A stretch of DNA of 64,000 nucleotides from Euleptes europaea (GCF_029931775.1 NC_079312.1:132293872-132357871), one strand, 5' to 3'. Counted from the first letter of the stretch, positions 1 through 11,740 are shown. The notes: generated by a model not told the origin, from the sequence alone. Made by a program: numbers and translations.

Positions 1-1505
1 CAGTTGATGGTGTCTGCTAGGAGCGCCTAATTTAATATGAGAGGGAAGTTTTAGCCATTCCCATTGTTTTCATTTGTTCATTCCCATTGTTTTCATTTGT
101 TCATTGGGCCTTGCAGAAAATGCAAAGTTGTCAACTCCTCTTCCAACTCTAAGGTATAGCACAAACAAAAATGGCTTCCAGGTTCCTGAAAGAGTGGTTC
201 ATCTATGTGGAGCAGTACCCTGCTGTTGTGCTGGCCTTGTTCCTGGCCATGGGATAAAGACAGCCCTGGTCGCCTTCACAGACGATCTCCATAGGCAGCT
301 GGATTGAGGTGGGTCAGCGCTGCTGTAATTATTAGATCTTACAGCAGTGTTTGACACGGTCGATTATGATCTGTTGATCCACTGCCTCACCAATATCGGG
401 GTATGTGGGACAGCCCTTCAGTGGCTGCTCTCATTCCTCCAAGATTGGGAACAAAGGGTAGTGCTAGGGGAGAGGGTATCACCACAATACTCTTTGTTAT
501 GTGGAGTCCCTCAAGGGGCGATCCTCTCTCCAATATTATTTAACATCTACATGCACCCCTTTGCTCAGCTAGTCCAGAGTCTTGGGCTGGGTTGCCATCA
601 GTATGTGGATGACACCCAGCTATATCTGTTGGTGCCATCCCAGATGGCTGAGTATCTGGAGGCCATTGTGAAATAGTTGAAACAGAGCTGGCTGAAACTG
701 AATCCATCAAAGACGGAGCTGGAGCTGGGTCTGGGGAGAGTAGGAAGTGGGACATCGGCTCCCAACTCTTGATGGTGTGCACCAACTGTTAGGAGCCTGG
801 GTGTGACTCTGGATGCCTCCTTTTCAATGGAGGCATAGGTCACACATGTAGCCTGACCTAGCTACAGTGATCCATACAACGGTCACCTCCAGGCTGGACT
901 ACTGTAACTCTACAGGGCTACCCTTGAGGCTGCTCCAGAAACTTCAGCTGGTCCAGAATGCAGCGGCAAGCGTCCTTATGGGGATCCCATGGGAAGCTCA
1001 TATTCAACCGGTGCTTCACCACCTGCGCTGGCTCCAGGTTGAACACCGGGTCTGGTTCAAGGTTTTGGTGCTGACCTTCAAAGCCCTAAATGGTCTGGGA
1101 CCATCATACCTGCGGGATTCCCTCTCCTCATATACCCTCCAAAGAGCATTACGATAATCTAATAACAACTTACTGGTGGTCCCCAGTCTGAGAAGTATCT
1201 GGCTGTCCACGAACAGAACAAGAACTCTTTCAGCTCTGAATCCAGCCTGGTGGAACTCTGTCAAATGAGACCTGGGCCCTGAGGGACTTGGCTCAATTCC
1301 ACAGGTCCTGGAGGACTGAGAAGTTTTACCAGGACTATGGTTGAGGACAGCGACTGTTTCCATCTTAGCTGGCCTCCCTACCCTATCCCTCCTCCTTGCC
1401 TGGTTACCCTGTCATTGTTAGCTACGTGGAAGACGTCATCAGGAATCTTTTAGAATTAAAAAAAAAAGACTTTTAAATGATAGGTTTTTAAGTATAAGAA
1501 TATAA

Positions 1506-1808
1506 GAGCCCTGTGGCGCAGAGTGGTAAATTGCAGTGCTGCAGTCTAAGCTCTGCTCACGACCTGAGTTCGATCCCAACGGAAGTTGGTTTCAGGTAGC
1601 CGGCTCAAGGTTGACTCAGCCTTCCATCCTTCCGAGGTCGGTAAAATGAGTACCCAGCTTGCTGGGGGTAAAGGGAAGATGCCTGGAGAAGGCAATGGCA
1701 AACCACTCCGAAAACAGAGTCTGCTTAGTAAACGTTGGGATGTGACGTCACCCCATGGGTCAGGAATGACTTGGTGCTTGCACAGGGGACCTATACCTTT
1801 ATCTTTTT
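1506..1808 (+). mobile_element. tRNA-derived SINE, family 1, full length
   Basis: The head GAGCCCTGTGGCGCAGAGTGG resembles a tRNA A box and GAGTTCGATCCC a B box, so an RNA polymerase III promoter is inherited from a tRNA. The body continues with GGTTTCAGGTAGCCGGCTCAAGG and ends near GGTGCTTGCACAGGGGACC and an ACCTTTA tail. Flanks share a TTTTTAA(A)GTATAA-like stretch, an approximate target duplication. Other copies or parts lie at 7163-7235, 14375-14605, 22896-23186 and 48455-48725. I do not assign a published family name. Confidence 0.8.
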
Positions 1809-1862
1809 TTAAAGTATAATCTATATTGTATTGTTATGATGTATTGTTTATTTAAATTCTTA

Positions 1863-2209
1863 CCGTATATACTCGCGTATAAGCCAAGTTTTTCAGCCCA
1901 AAAAAGGTGCTGAAAAAGCCCAGCTTGGCTTATATGCGGGTCAATACGGTAGGGGGGGAGGGGGGAAACTTAAAACTTACCGCCGCCGCCGCCAGCCTGC
2001 CCGCGCGCCTTCTCTGCGGGCCAGGAGCGGCCCGAGGGGCCTCCTGCGTGCAGGAAAGGGGCCGCCGCCGCCCGCCTGCCCGCCCGCCTTAAGGTAAGCC
2101 TGCGGAGGGGAGGGGCTGCATTTCCCCCTCGGCCTATACGTGGGTGCCTAATTTTTCCCCATTTTTGGGGTGAAATTAGGCACCTCGGCTTATACCCGAG
2201 TATATACGG
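1863..2209. mobile_element. TA-flanked TIR element (copy A), non-autonomous DNA transposon
   Basis: The ends are CCGTATATACTCG and CGAGTATATACGG, a perfect inverted repeat, with TA on both sides (1861-1862 and 2210-2211). The subterminal sequence is a run of TATAAGCC/GGCTTATA palindromes, and the middle is GC-rich (GCCGCCGCCGCC). There is no transposase. TA duplication fits Tc1/mariner-type transposition, but the superfamily is inferred. Copies B (19547-20208) and C (20421-21396) share the same ends. Confidence 0.82.
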
Positions 2210-2271
2210 TATATCTGGTTGTGAGCCACCCTGAGCCTGACTCTGGTCAGGAAAGTGTGGGATAGAAATAA

Positions 2272-2299
<28 letters not shown>

Positions 2300-2302
<3 letters not shown>

Positions 2303-4355
2303 TAACTGTGCTGTTTTTTCACCTGAGGTCTTTTTCACCTCCTCGATCTCCTCTGCATTCTCACATGCCTCCCGCCATCGTTTTCGCAGTTCAGTACCTG
2401 CGCTAAACAAAATCCAGGCTGCGGCCACATTCTTTTTCTTTTTTACAGGGCTTTATTTCTGTACAGTATTTTTGAAACAGGTTCAGGGCTCGAACAAAAA
2501 GCCTTTCTGCCAGGGATTTAAATAGGCTTGACAAATGCCCAGCAGGGATGAGCAAAAGCCCGCCAGTCCACCAGTTTGTCCGCCCACCCTCAGCTGGTTG
2601 GTGGGCGGAACAGGGCCAGCAAGGGGGAGCCCGATCAGCATATACATGACCCGTGCAATGCGCTGATGTCTCTTCCAGTGCCAGCCAATGGCGAGGAGCG
2701 ACCTGGCAACTCTAGACTTAAACCTTTCTTGCAGAACCATTGCTCCAGCCTGAAGCTATCATCTTTTTTAGTCAGTGCCTGCAATACTCCCTACTTACCT
2801 TGGGTAGTCATTTTAACATTCTGAGTCAGGGTTTTGCCAGAAAAATCAGGCCTAGACAATACAACAAATAAAGCTTTTGCTTACAGTCGCTAGGCCTGAG
2901 ATCCCTTCATAGGAGACCTAGCAAAAGAGGAGACTGGGATGAGCTCTGAGTGGGGGAACTGCTGCACCTAACCGCAATCAAATTCACTCTCCAAGCACAC
3001 ACCCTAACACGCCAAGCAACTTTCTTGGTCAGTGGGCTGGTCAGAGGTCTACAGCGCAGTCTAATGGAAGGGGTTTTTGGGGTCTCCTCACCTCTCCAGT
3101 GCAGTCTATTGAAGTGGAATTTCTGGGGGGAAGAATTTTAAGGAAGGGAGTTTGAAATGTCCTAAAACTAAAACGGACTACAAAAACACACTTGCCCTCA
3201 AAATGGGATTTTAAAATAATTTTATTTTCTGTACTAAAAAGTGTCACAGCTATCTCTACACCACCAACAGATGTGTAAACACATATACCCCAGTTCAGAC
3301 ACACATGGATTGGACACGAGAATCCCAAAGCTTTCTCCATCAAAATCCTGGAACACCGTGGACAAGAAAGAGAGCTGAAGAAAAACTTAAGTGAAAGGTT
3401 CAGAGAAAGATGTTTCAACAGTTGTTCAGTTTTACTATGTAAACCTCCATGTGAATTTGTTTATATGCAACCTTTGAACAGCATCCCTAGCCAATTTCTA
3501 AGGAACTCTCCTATAGCTATAGATGCTGCTTGCTAAAGAGGGGTGGGAGAGAAGATCTTCCAGCTTGCCCATTCCCAGGGGCAGTCTTAGCCAATAGGCA
3601 ACAGGGACAGCTGCCCCGGGCCCCATGTTGGTGGGGGGGGGGTGAACTGCCCACCTCCCTGCACCCCCAATGGAGGGCAGAAAAGAAGAAAAAGAACGGG
3701 TCCCACCACTGCCACCTACCCCACCCACTTCTTTCAAAGGCAGATTCTTTGTTTTCTTGCCTTGTTTCCTTTTATCCTGGGACTATAGTCCATTTCATGC
3801 CATTCAAGTCACCAAGAGCTTCTGACAAAGCGGTTGAAAAGAATGTGTGAAGCAGCACTGATAAGGGAAACTAAAACCGGCTCATCATCTTTGCCCAGAC
3901 CACACAGTTCATTCCATTCCAGTCTATTAATATTCCTTCCTATTTATATACTGGCTCCTTGCAGCAATGTAGCAGAGCTACAGCTGCCTAGCTGAAGTAA
4001 AATAAAGGTCCCGTTAGCCAATCGGAGAAAGTGATCACTGGACAGAGAGGACTGAAAGAGATGTGTCAGGAGTAAATGGTGCGCAGATGCTGGCACAGCA
4101 GAGCTGATGGATCATAACTGCAGCACACAAGAAGAGCAGGTCAATACTCTTACTGCAGAGGCAAGGCTGTCTCAAAGAGCTGCTAGAACTGCATGCTCAG
4201 CAGCATAAGTAACAGCCAGCAAGGACACTGGTAGAAGAATATGAAGCTTATGCATGCTGTCCCTCAAGCATAATTATCCAGCGTCAAGCAGGGATTTAAC
4301 ACCCGGCAGATCACAGACAACTTAAACAGGAGTGTTGGAAGATCTGAACTTGAAG
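2300..4355. other. Stretch upstream of MYADML2 without recognised genes
   Basis: Only short unrelated frames occur here. A small inverted pair of CCGCCCACC/GGTGGGCGG lies at 2579-2609. An AATAAA on the minus strand at about 2452 could end an unknown minus-strand transcript. A G-run lies near 3630. The last 400 bases probably hold the MYADML2 promoter and 5' UTR, but there is no CpG island or clear TATA box. Confidence 0.5.
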
Positions 4356-5261
4356 ATGGAGAACTCAGGAGGAATGTACCTGAACATGGCTGCAGTGACC
4401 TCTAGGGTGGGTGTTGCCCGACTGCTACAGGCAGCATTTGGATGCACCACATTCAGCCTTGTGGCCCACCGAGGGGGATTCAACGAAGCCTACGGCACTT
4501 TCTGCATGGCTGTCTGGTGTTTTTGTTTTGCAGTCACCATCTTTATCATCACTTGTGAGTTCACGCGCCTCCACGGCTGCCTGAGCATCTCCTGGGGGAA
4601 TTTCACAGCTGCTTTTGCCATGCTGGCCACTCTTATGTCCATCACAACCGCTGTCATCTACCCGCTTAATTTTGTCCAATTCAGCTGCCATCCCATTGGG
4701 TGCGAGAAGAGAGACTTCAGCATATCAGCTAGTGTCTTTGCTGGGCTTCTGTTTTTCGCATATGCCACAGAGGTGTTTCTGACTAGGGCCAAACCAGGAC
4801 AGGTGACCAGCTACATGGCCACAGTTTCTGGCCTCCTGAAAATTGTCCAGGCCTTTGCCGCTTGCATTATTTTTGGAGCACTGGTGAACGACAGCCAGTA
4901 CAATAGGTACGTGGCCACACAGTGGTGCGTGGCTGTTTACAGCTTCTGCTTTGTGCTAACTGTGGTTGTGGTGAGCCTCAACGTCACAGGAAGGACGGCA
5001 ACACTCAGGTGCCCCTTTGAACGCTTTGTGATTATTTACACATTTGTGGCTGTCCTGATGTACGTGAGCGCTGCAGTGATCTGGCCGGTGTTCTGCTTTG
5101 ACCGGAAGTACGGCTCTCCGCACCGCCCATATCAGTGTTCCAAAGGCAAGTGCCCCTGGGACAGTCAGGTGGTGATTGCAGTGTTCACGTATGTGAACCT
5201 GGTGCTTTACGTTGCAGATTTAGCATACTCTCAGCGTATTCGCTTCGTTTCACACCCTTGA
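4356..5261 (+). CDS. MYADML2: Myeloid-associated differentiation marker-like protein 2 (MARVEL-domain membrane protein)
   Basis: A single uninterrupted coding exon gives 301 residues; human MYADML2 has 307. Many blocks match the mammalian protein as I remember it, for example AFGCTTFSLVAHRGGF, EFTRLHGCL, SWGNFTAAFAMLATL, SYMATVSGLLKIVQAF, YVATQWCVAVYS, SAAVIWPVFCFD and the end DLAYSQRIRFV. Hydrophobic runs give about eight membrane passes in two MARVEL repeats (roughly residues 10-145 and 155-295), the MYADM family layout. I chose ATG 4356 because the frame opens upstream at a GTG (4332) just after an in-frame stop at 4323, while 4356 has a strong AAGATGG start context and aligns with human MEPPGG. 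The function is not well defined; the family acts in membranes and in trafficking or differentiation. PYCR1 follows on the same strand 23 kb downstream, as in mammals. Confidence 0.95.
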   Translation: MENSGGMYLNMAAVTSRVGVARLLQAAFGCTTFSLVAHRGGFNEAYGTFCMAVWCFCFAVTIFIITCEFTRLHGCLSISWGNFTAAFAMLATLMSITTAVIYPLNFVQFSCHPIGCEKRDFSISASVFAGLLFFAYATEVFLTRAKPGQVTSYMATVSGLLKIVQAFAACIIFGALVNDSQYNRYVATQWCVAVYSFCFVLTVVVVSLNVTGRTATLRCPFERFVIIYTFVAVLMYVSAAVIWPVFCFDRKYGSPHRPYQCSKGKCPWDSQVVIAVFTYVNLVLYVADLAYSQRIRFVSHP

Positions 5262-8200
5262 TAGCCAGTCCCAATGCTACGAAGCTCTCATGGACTGGAA
5301 CAGCGACAGATTCGGAATACTGACATTAAGGGCTCACCGAGGAATTAAACATGATCAAAAGATTGTGGATGAGAAGAGGCCAATCACTGAAAAACATGGG
5401 ATGATTGGGTAGGAGGTAAGAAAAAGATCATATATAACCTCAAAGGAAGAAAGCCTTTTTTCCCTAGATGTCATCAACTGCTTAATTCTCTCTTCTAAAG
5501 ACAGGGACTACAGCAGAGCTACAAAATCCTCGTAATTCCAGTAAATGCATAGGCATATTGTAACAATAGCAGCACATGACTAATATTAAGGGTGGTTTTG
5601 AACTGTATTTAAGGACTACTGGGGGAGTCCAAAGTTACAGCAGCTACAGAAATTCATGTCTACAACTGGAGCAGTCAATTATTGTATTTGTGTTAAAGTG
5701 AGAAGTTCTATGTAAACTGGCAAGATTCTGCAGGAAGGGAGGAAATATTACTACAATAATAATGAAGATTTCAAGAATGAGAATCTCTTTCCAGATGATA
5801 GAATAACTATTTCCTTATGCATTTACTTGTTTGTGAGTGACAAGGAGATTTGAGTTGGGCAGAGATTTGAGAAGCAAAGTATACTGTCAAGTTGGTAATT
5901 GAAAATGGGGTCAGGAAGGGTTGCTGTGGATAGAAGGCCCCAAAATAATTATTTCCAGATTGATTTTCTCTTCGTTCCTTCAAGAAGCATCTGGGCACAC
6001 CTCTTTGCCCTAAGAAACTGTGGTTACCAATAAAACATTAGCCTTTGAACCTATTACACAGAAAGAAGTTTTGCTTTCTTCTTCTTCAAGAGTTAGGCAA
6101 CAGATATGGTTTAATTTCTCAACAAGCTTGGCACCGAAAAACCTGCATATTAATTCATCATTTAGAATATGTCCTGGCATCTCACGGTCTTTTCCAATGC
6201 AAAAAGGACATGAATAACATTTTCCTAAATCTAGCTAAGTGCCTGTTGCCCCACCTGATCTCAGGATATGCTGATTCTTGGTTCTCAATTGAGAAGCCAA
6301 GCTGGTGCAAAAAGCCCTGATGATTTCCAGGAGTATGGATCAGGATCTACACTCTCCTCAACCAAAGACATTTTCAAAGCTAAGAAGAAACCCGAATAAG
6401 GTGTTTATGAAGATCGCTCATGTGTGTGAGGGGTTTGGTTTATGCAGACAGCTCATGTATGTGTGGGGTTTGATTCCAATCCAGAAATAAAAATGGATAA
6501 TCGGCAGAAATATTAAATATTTCCTTAATAGACCTAAGGTAAACAGACATATAAAGCTGTTACACCCAACCCACCCCCACCACTGTGCCGTTATACATGC
6601 ATTTGTCCTCTTTTTCTGAATTAATGACCAGCACTCTCCTTCCCCATGTCTACTATGTAGTTTCCTCCTCCTAAACATGAAAACCTGAATTATACCTTCC
6701 CACTGGAAACAGTTCTGTCTAGAAATTTAGGGATTTTTTTTGGGTATCTGAATGTCTATGCCTTGTCTAACATAAGTCAAATGCAAATAACAATATAATA
6801 GAAGTTGTTTCCACCCTAATGTTTTGTTTCACCTTGGCTTCTTTATAGCAGCACTATTTTTGGGAACATCCACATGCTTTTCTCTTCTGCCCTTCATGCT
6901 TCTGTGCTTTCCCCCACTTTGCTGTTTGGTACAATCCTTTCGGAAACATTTGGATATCATGTGGATAAAATGGTGTGAATTTTGCAGGTCCTGCCCACAT
7001 AGGCACCATTTTTCTTGCCTCAACCCCTGCAGCTGTCACCACCCCCACAAACACTAGAGAGCTTTTGGGGACTTTTAAAAAATAAGGAATTGCTAGGTCA
7101 CTATTGCAACAATCTACTGTTCCCAGTCTGCATCTTTCCTTTCATAACTCTGTAATGAAAAAGGCTAGGTAAACGGTAAAGGTAGTCCCCTGTGCAAGTA
7201 CTGGGTCATTACTGACCCATGGGGTGACATCCCATCCCAAAAAATGCTAGAACCTTCCTCAAAAAAACAAAAGCAGGGAACAAGCAGATTGTGGCAATGA
7301 TCAGCCCTTTTAAGTTATTACATTTGACCATGTGTATTGGGACAACGCACTGGTGGTGTGGAATAGTAGCTGCAGAGAACAGAGAAAGAAAAGTGTTGGG
7401 AAAATTGCTGTGTAGACATTCCATTGCCACAGCAAATGGATCTGTGTGGAAATAGCCATTCCTAAAGAGGCAGAATGACTACGCTCCAAAAGTTGGCCTC
7501 AAATGTTTTCAGAGGAAGTCTTTTACTATGGGGGCAGATTTAGGGTTATAATCTATGCATAATTTTTATGAGCTGATTGTTATTACAGATCTATTCAACC
7601 ATCTCTCTCTGTCACATTTTACTTTTGCCTTTGGATTGAGTTTGACTGTTTTTTTTTTTCTTGTTGTTGTTCTTTATCTCCTAAGATCCAAATTGACTTG
7701 CATTAGCAATGCAAGCTATGGATTGGGGCATCAATATTTCCAAAGCACCAACTAATGAAGCACCATGTTTTTTGAGAGGTGTTCCCCAGTATCCTCTGAG
7801 ATAGTATCAGCCCTTGAGGCACCCAGCAGTGCAGCTGATTGGGCCAGCTCTGCATAGAAAACAAAATCCTATTGTACAACCATGCATTTCACATGAATTA
7901 TGAATGTCAGTTTGAGCCTGCCTTTCCCAGAATCCTCCACATACTGCAACTGGTTTACAGAAGCAGGACAGGCAGCAATTAACCGCTGTCTCCTGTGGAA
8001 AGCAGAATGACAGGGCAGTCAAAGTATGCTTCCCCCAACAGAGAGACTTTAATGACCATTAGCGACCTACTTTCCAATTCAGTATTAAATATTTAATATG
8101 TCCTACTTATTTTGTCCCACTGGCACACTAACAGTGTGATCCTAAAGTGAGTTACACCCTTCCAAGCCTATTGACTTTAATAGAGCTAGAAGGCTGTGAC

Positions 8201-8490
8201 TCTGCTTAGAATGGTACTGTGAATAGCTGGACGATCCCTCTTCTACCAGGATAAAAGGAGACAATTCTAGCTACAGTGTGAGAAAAGGAACATCCTAGAA
8301 GTGAAGGGGGTTTCAGCACATCACAAAGTATATTATTCTCCCCCTCACTGCCAATAACTTCCCTCTCTTAGTGTTTCATTCCTGCATTTCATCAACAATT
8401 TTAATCCCTGATAAAAAGAAAAGGCAAGTGTGTGTGATGGGAGACTCAGGAGTTGTGAAATTTTAGAATTTTGAAGTCAATAAACTATGC
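5262..8490. other. MYADML2 3' flank, mostly unannotated
   Basis: The 3' UTR of MYADML2 should begin here. ATTAAA occurs near 5344 and AATAAA near 6030, but the cleavage site cannot be fixed. The rest is AT-rich sequence with short frames only, apart from a SINE fragment at 7163-7235. Confidence 0.5.
7163..7235 (-). mobile_element. SINE family 1 fragment
   Basis: The minus strand of the family 1 SINE tail is visible: GGTAAAGGTAGTCCCCTGTG, then GGGTCATTACTGACCCATGG and GGTGACATC. The tRNA-like head is absent. Confidence 0.7.
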
Positions 8491-8498
8491 ACGTGGCT

Positions 8499-9031
8499 TA
8501 GGATTGCCAACCTCCAGGTGGTGAAACCGAAGGAAAAGAGCAGTAATGGCTCTAAAAAATTGTACACAAACGAGTATTCAATGAAAAAGTGAATTTAGTG
8601 CCAAGGTGAAGACTACAAAAATTAACAAAAGGAAACTTACAAAATGCTAAGAGTACAAACACGATACGACAATATACAACAAGCAAGAATTCAGTTCTTA
8701 TCTCATTCAATTGCTTAGCGATTGGCACTAAATTCACTTTTTCATTGAATACTCGTTTGTGTACAATTTTTTAGAGCCATTACTGCTCTTTTCCTTCAGC
8801 TTGACTATTGTAGTATATGTGCAATTTCTGCTCCAACCTCCAGGTGGTAGCTGGAGATCTCCTGCTATTACAACTGATCTCCAGCTGATAGAGATCCGTT
8901 ACCCCGGGAAAATGGCCGCCTTGGCAATTGGACTCTGTGGCATTGAAGTCCCTCCCCCTCCAAACCCCACCCTCCTCAGGCTCCACCTCCAAAATCTCCA
9001 GGTATTTCCCAACCTGGAGCTGGCAACCCTA
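8499..9031. mobile_element. TAGGGTTGCCA-type non-autonomous hAT element, interrupted
   Basis: The ends TAGGATTGCCA and TGGCAACCCTA form an inverted repeat. Perfect 8-bp duplications ACGTGGCT flank it at 8491-8498 and 9032-9039, the hallmark of hAT transposition. There is no transposase. A hairpin-forming insert (8523-8832) splits the copy. Relatives lie at 10814-11020, 52166-52377 and 58312-58526, with partial copies near 13596-13750, 18262-18420 and 59105-59150. Confidence 0.85.
8523..8832. repeat. Fold-back insert with about 75-bp perfect arms and a 16-bp flanking repeat
   Basis: The arm at about 8530-8604 is the exact reverse complement of about 8722-8797, with roughly 117 bp between. The block is bounded by the direct repeat CCAACCTCCAGGTGGT (8507-8522 and 8833-8848), so it looks inserted into the hAT copy with a 16-bp target duplication, longer than hAT or TA elements make. 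Confidence 0.8.
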
Positions 9032-9072
9032 ACGTGGCTCCTTAGTCAACCCCTCATGAGGTAACTTCCACT

Positions 9073-10531
9073 CAGCGCCAGATTTAGATGAAAAGAGGCC
9101 TAGGCTATTCCACTGGTGAGGCCCCTCCCAATCCCCCACCCTCATGGCTAGATTAAGATGGAAGAGCGTTTTAAACAAAATTCAGTGAAGCTGAAGATGA
9201 CGGTGGGTGTTTAAAGTTCCACAATTCACAGTTCCTCCTCTAAAGGACATAATGTTATTGTTAAATACTGTAGTGATTGCAAAAAAAAACAAAACACTGA
9301 AAAACCTTTGCAATAACTGAACTTTTTAAACATTTTGTGGAAAAAGAAGGAATTTTTAGGAAAATGAAATTGAAGTTTACTGTTATATTCTTTAGAATAC
9401 ATGTATTCTTTTAAAATACATATTAAGAAATAAAGAAACCACAATAATCAAACACACTAAAACTAAAGTTGTTTTTTTCCTAGCCTTTCTCACAGCAAAA
9501 TCACCAAAAGTTAATCAACATGTGTTTGTCTAAGTTTGTCACTTTCAATACACAGAATGCTCAGTGCTGGCAACCTCTCTTGACATATTGGGGCCCTTAT
9601 ATTCATTTTTAATTCTTTTGAGGCTTGAAAAAGACCTCTCTCCCGAGCAGTTAGTGACCATTAAGTTAAGAAATAACAGTAAGATTGCTTCCACATTAGG
9701 GAAAGCCATCTGAATTTTTTCCTTGTATGTAATTTGATAAAGGTCTGTATGAGACAGTGACTGCTCTTGCGTAGGCTGATGGCTTTGTCTCACGTATAAG
9801 TGAAAGCCAAACATTCATCAGTAAGTTTCAGGTCAACATCTTCTGGGTATGCTTTCATCAACAATTCAACACCTTGCTGAATTCCTTGCTTAGATGCTGT
9901 CAGATTAGCAAGAAAGGAAAACATTTGTGCAACATCACCGTACAGAGTAGCTCTTCTTAAATTGGCTTCAAGTGCATCAAGTATAGGAATAAAGGATTTT
10001 ATCCTAAACTTATCTCTTGAAGAGAGTTCATCTAAAACATCAGGACCAGGTGCACTTCCGTCATATTTCTTGCCGTTCCCTGACTCTTTGTCTCCTCGTG
10101 ACAGTTCTGTAGTTAACATTTGGCAAGGTGGCTTTTGCTTGTTGCTCAAGCTCATCAAAATCTTCTCTAATTTTGCTTTAATCCTGAAGTGAACTGTACA
10201 AACATGCACAAGTACTCAATAACAGTTCTGATTTCTGAATGGCTTTGCTGAGCTTGTAAAAATGACCTAGTACACAGGTCCAAAAATGCAGCATAAGCAC
10301 AAATTCCAGTTCTGCCATTTTCTGCAAAAGAGTGTTAGCTCGAAGCCTGGTATCACCCTTCTCATTAATATCAGAGTACAAATGACTGAGGGCCTCATGA
10401 TAACACTGTAACTTTCCAAAATAGAAAGGCCTATGACAGAGTCCAAAATATTATACCCCTTGGCTGGAGCCCCCCTAGATTTTGAGGTCCTAGGCTTCAG
10501 CCTGCCAAGCCTATAGGTAAATCCAGTGCTG
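9073..10531 (-). mobile_element. hAT DNA transposon, degraded, with transposase remnants
   Basis: The ends CAGCGCCAGATTTA and TAAATCCAGTGCTG are imperfect inverted repeats, and 8-bp flanks CTTCCACT (9065-9072) and CTCCCACT (10532-10539) match at 7 of 8. The minus strand codes for transposase pieces: at 9790-10209, DELSSRDKFRIKSFIPILDAL and LYGDVAQMFSFL, and at 9545-9814 the C-terminal dimerisation block NCSGERSFSSLKRIKNE, like hAT transposases and ZMYM1-type relatives. Length is 1.46 kb, well short of a full hAT gene, and frames are broken, so it is an internally deleted dead copy. Confidence 0.88.
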
Positions 10532-10813
10532 CTCCCACTATTCTTATTCTCCCTTTGTAGTACCCTCATTCTCTTCCTGTGCTCCACCTCCACCGCTAAC
10601 AAACAGGTATTGTGTCTGCCCATGTGGTATTTTTGCTCCAAATTTGGTATTGGATATTTTGTTGAATAAACAAGGCATTTGAGCCAGGGAAGTTCTTTCT
10701 GACAGATAGACAGATATGTCTCCTTAACCCTGGTTCAGCAAGGCTCACACTCTGTCTGGCCAAAATTCATCAGACCAGGGCCAGTTCCAGTTCAGTGGGC
10801 CCTGGGCAGAGAG

Positions 10814-11020
10814 TAGGGTTGCCAACCTCTGGGTACTAACTGGAGATCTGCTATTACAACTGATCTCTAGCTGATAAGAGATCAGTTCACCTGGAGAAAA
10901 TGGCCGGTTTGGCAATTGGACTCTATAGCATTGAAGCCCCTCCCCTCCCCAAGCCCCGGCATCCTCAGACTAAGCCCCAAAAACCTCCCGCCGGTGGCAA
11001 AGAGGGACCTGGCAACCCTA
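10814..11020. mobile_element. TAGGGTTGCCA-type hAT element
   Basis: It runs from TAGGGTTGCCAACC to CTGGCAACCCTA and carries the family's internal CTGGAGATCTGCTATTAC and GGAGAAAATGGCC text. The flanking 8-mers (GCAGAGAG, GCCAGTGG) no longer match, so it is older or rearranged. Confidence 0.75.
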
Positions 11021-11339
11021 GCCAGTGGGGGTCAGAGGCAGCTGCTTCATGCCTGGCCAGGCTGGTGGAGAATAGAGGCAAAATATGTGTGTTTTTATTT
11101 TGGGGAGTATTTCAATCCCCCATTTATTCATTTATTTATTTTAGTTTTCAGATTTTTCTGCAAACTTGGGGAGTACCCCAAGTTTGAAAAAAATATCTGT
11201 TTGGGGTACATGTGCCCCCATCTGAGGATTTAAGAATCTGTACAAAGGGGGCTCAGTTGGAAATTAGATATGGCAAAGAGTTTTAGATGTAGAAAGACAA
11301 CATGACATAAACAGTTAACAATGTGTGTTACAACTGAAG

Positions 11340-11740
11340 CACTCTTACCATCTTGGCCCCGATGTCATATCTTACCTACTTGGATAACCCTGACTACAGG
11401 AGGGCCTTTACTCTGATGCGCTGTAATGCTCTTCCTTCAGCTATATTGGGAGATATAAAAAGTTACCTTACAGTGAACGTCTGTGCCCTTGCTCTGATGG
11501 GAGTATAGAGACCCTCGATCATGTCATGTTTGACTGTAAAATCTATAGCAAGATACGTGAAACCATCTCCTCTGTAATAGATGGCTTCCCAGGGAGATCC
11601 AGAGCAATCCGCCTTTCTAACATGCTCTCAGATAAGAACATGGAGCTAACCTTTAAAGTGGCCAAATTTGGATGGCGAGCTATGAAGACTAGGCGAGCCT
11701 GGGTCGAACTTCAGGGATGAGTGACTTTTATTTATATTGA
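11340..11740 (+). mobile_element. LINE C-terminal ORF fragment, family unresolved
   Basis: Translation gives LCPCSDGSIETLDHVMFDC, a CPC...H...C zinc-binding-like motif found at the end of several non-LTR reverse transcriptases, then about 60 residues to VELQG. It resembles the LINE piece at 53256-54036 (ICPCSSGSIDSLAHALLEC). It may be an I- or Vingi-type LINE; I cannot decide. Confidence 0.6.

Larger units (their letters stand above)
160..2299 (+). mobile_element. L2-clade LINE, 3' half with nested insertions
   Basis: Translated pieces from about 340 to 1160 give reverse transcriptase text typical of L2-clade LINEs: FDTVDYDLL, GVPQGAILSPILFNIYM and YVDDTQLYL (the catalytic YADD box reads YVDD), followed by a C-terminal stretch like LRWLQVEHRVWFKVLVLTFKALNGLGPSYL. 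The frame is broken in several places, so the copy is dead. The 3' tail resumes after two insertions and ends near 2213-2297 with GTGAGCCACCCTGAGCC, a gene-free stretch and an (AAC)n microsatellite, a usual L2 tail in reptiles. A SINE (1506-1808) and a TA-flanked TIR element (1863-2209) sit inside its 3' part, so the L2 is the oldest of the three. Bases 1-160 show nothing I recognise. Confidence 0.8.

Noticed and set aside
1506-1580. True tRNA gene
   Set aside because: Only A- and B-box-like parts match; there is no full cloverleaf and the SINE body continues.
1970-2428. 152-codon minus-strand frame
   Set aside because: It crosses TIR element A and the (AAC)n tract, which gives a poly-Cys run; no coherent protein.
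4332-4355. Upstream GTG start adding eight residues to MYADML2
   Set aside because: GTG is not a usual vertebrate start; ATG 4356 has a strong context and matches the human N-terminus.
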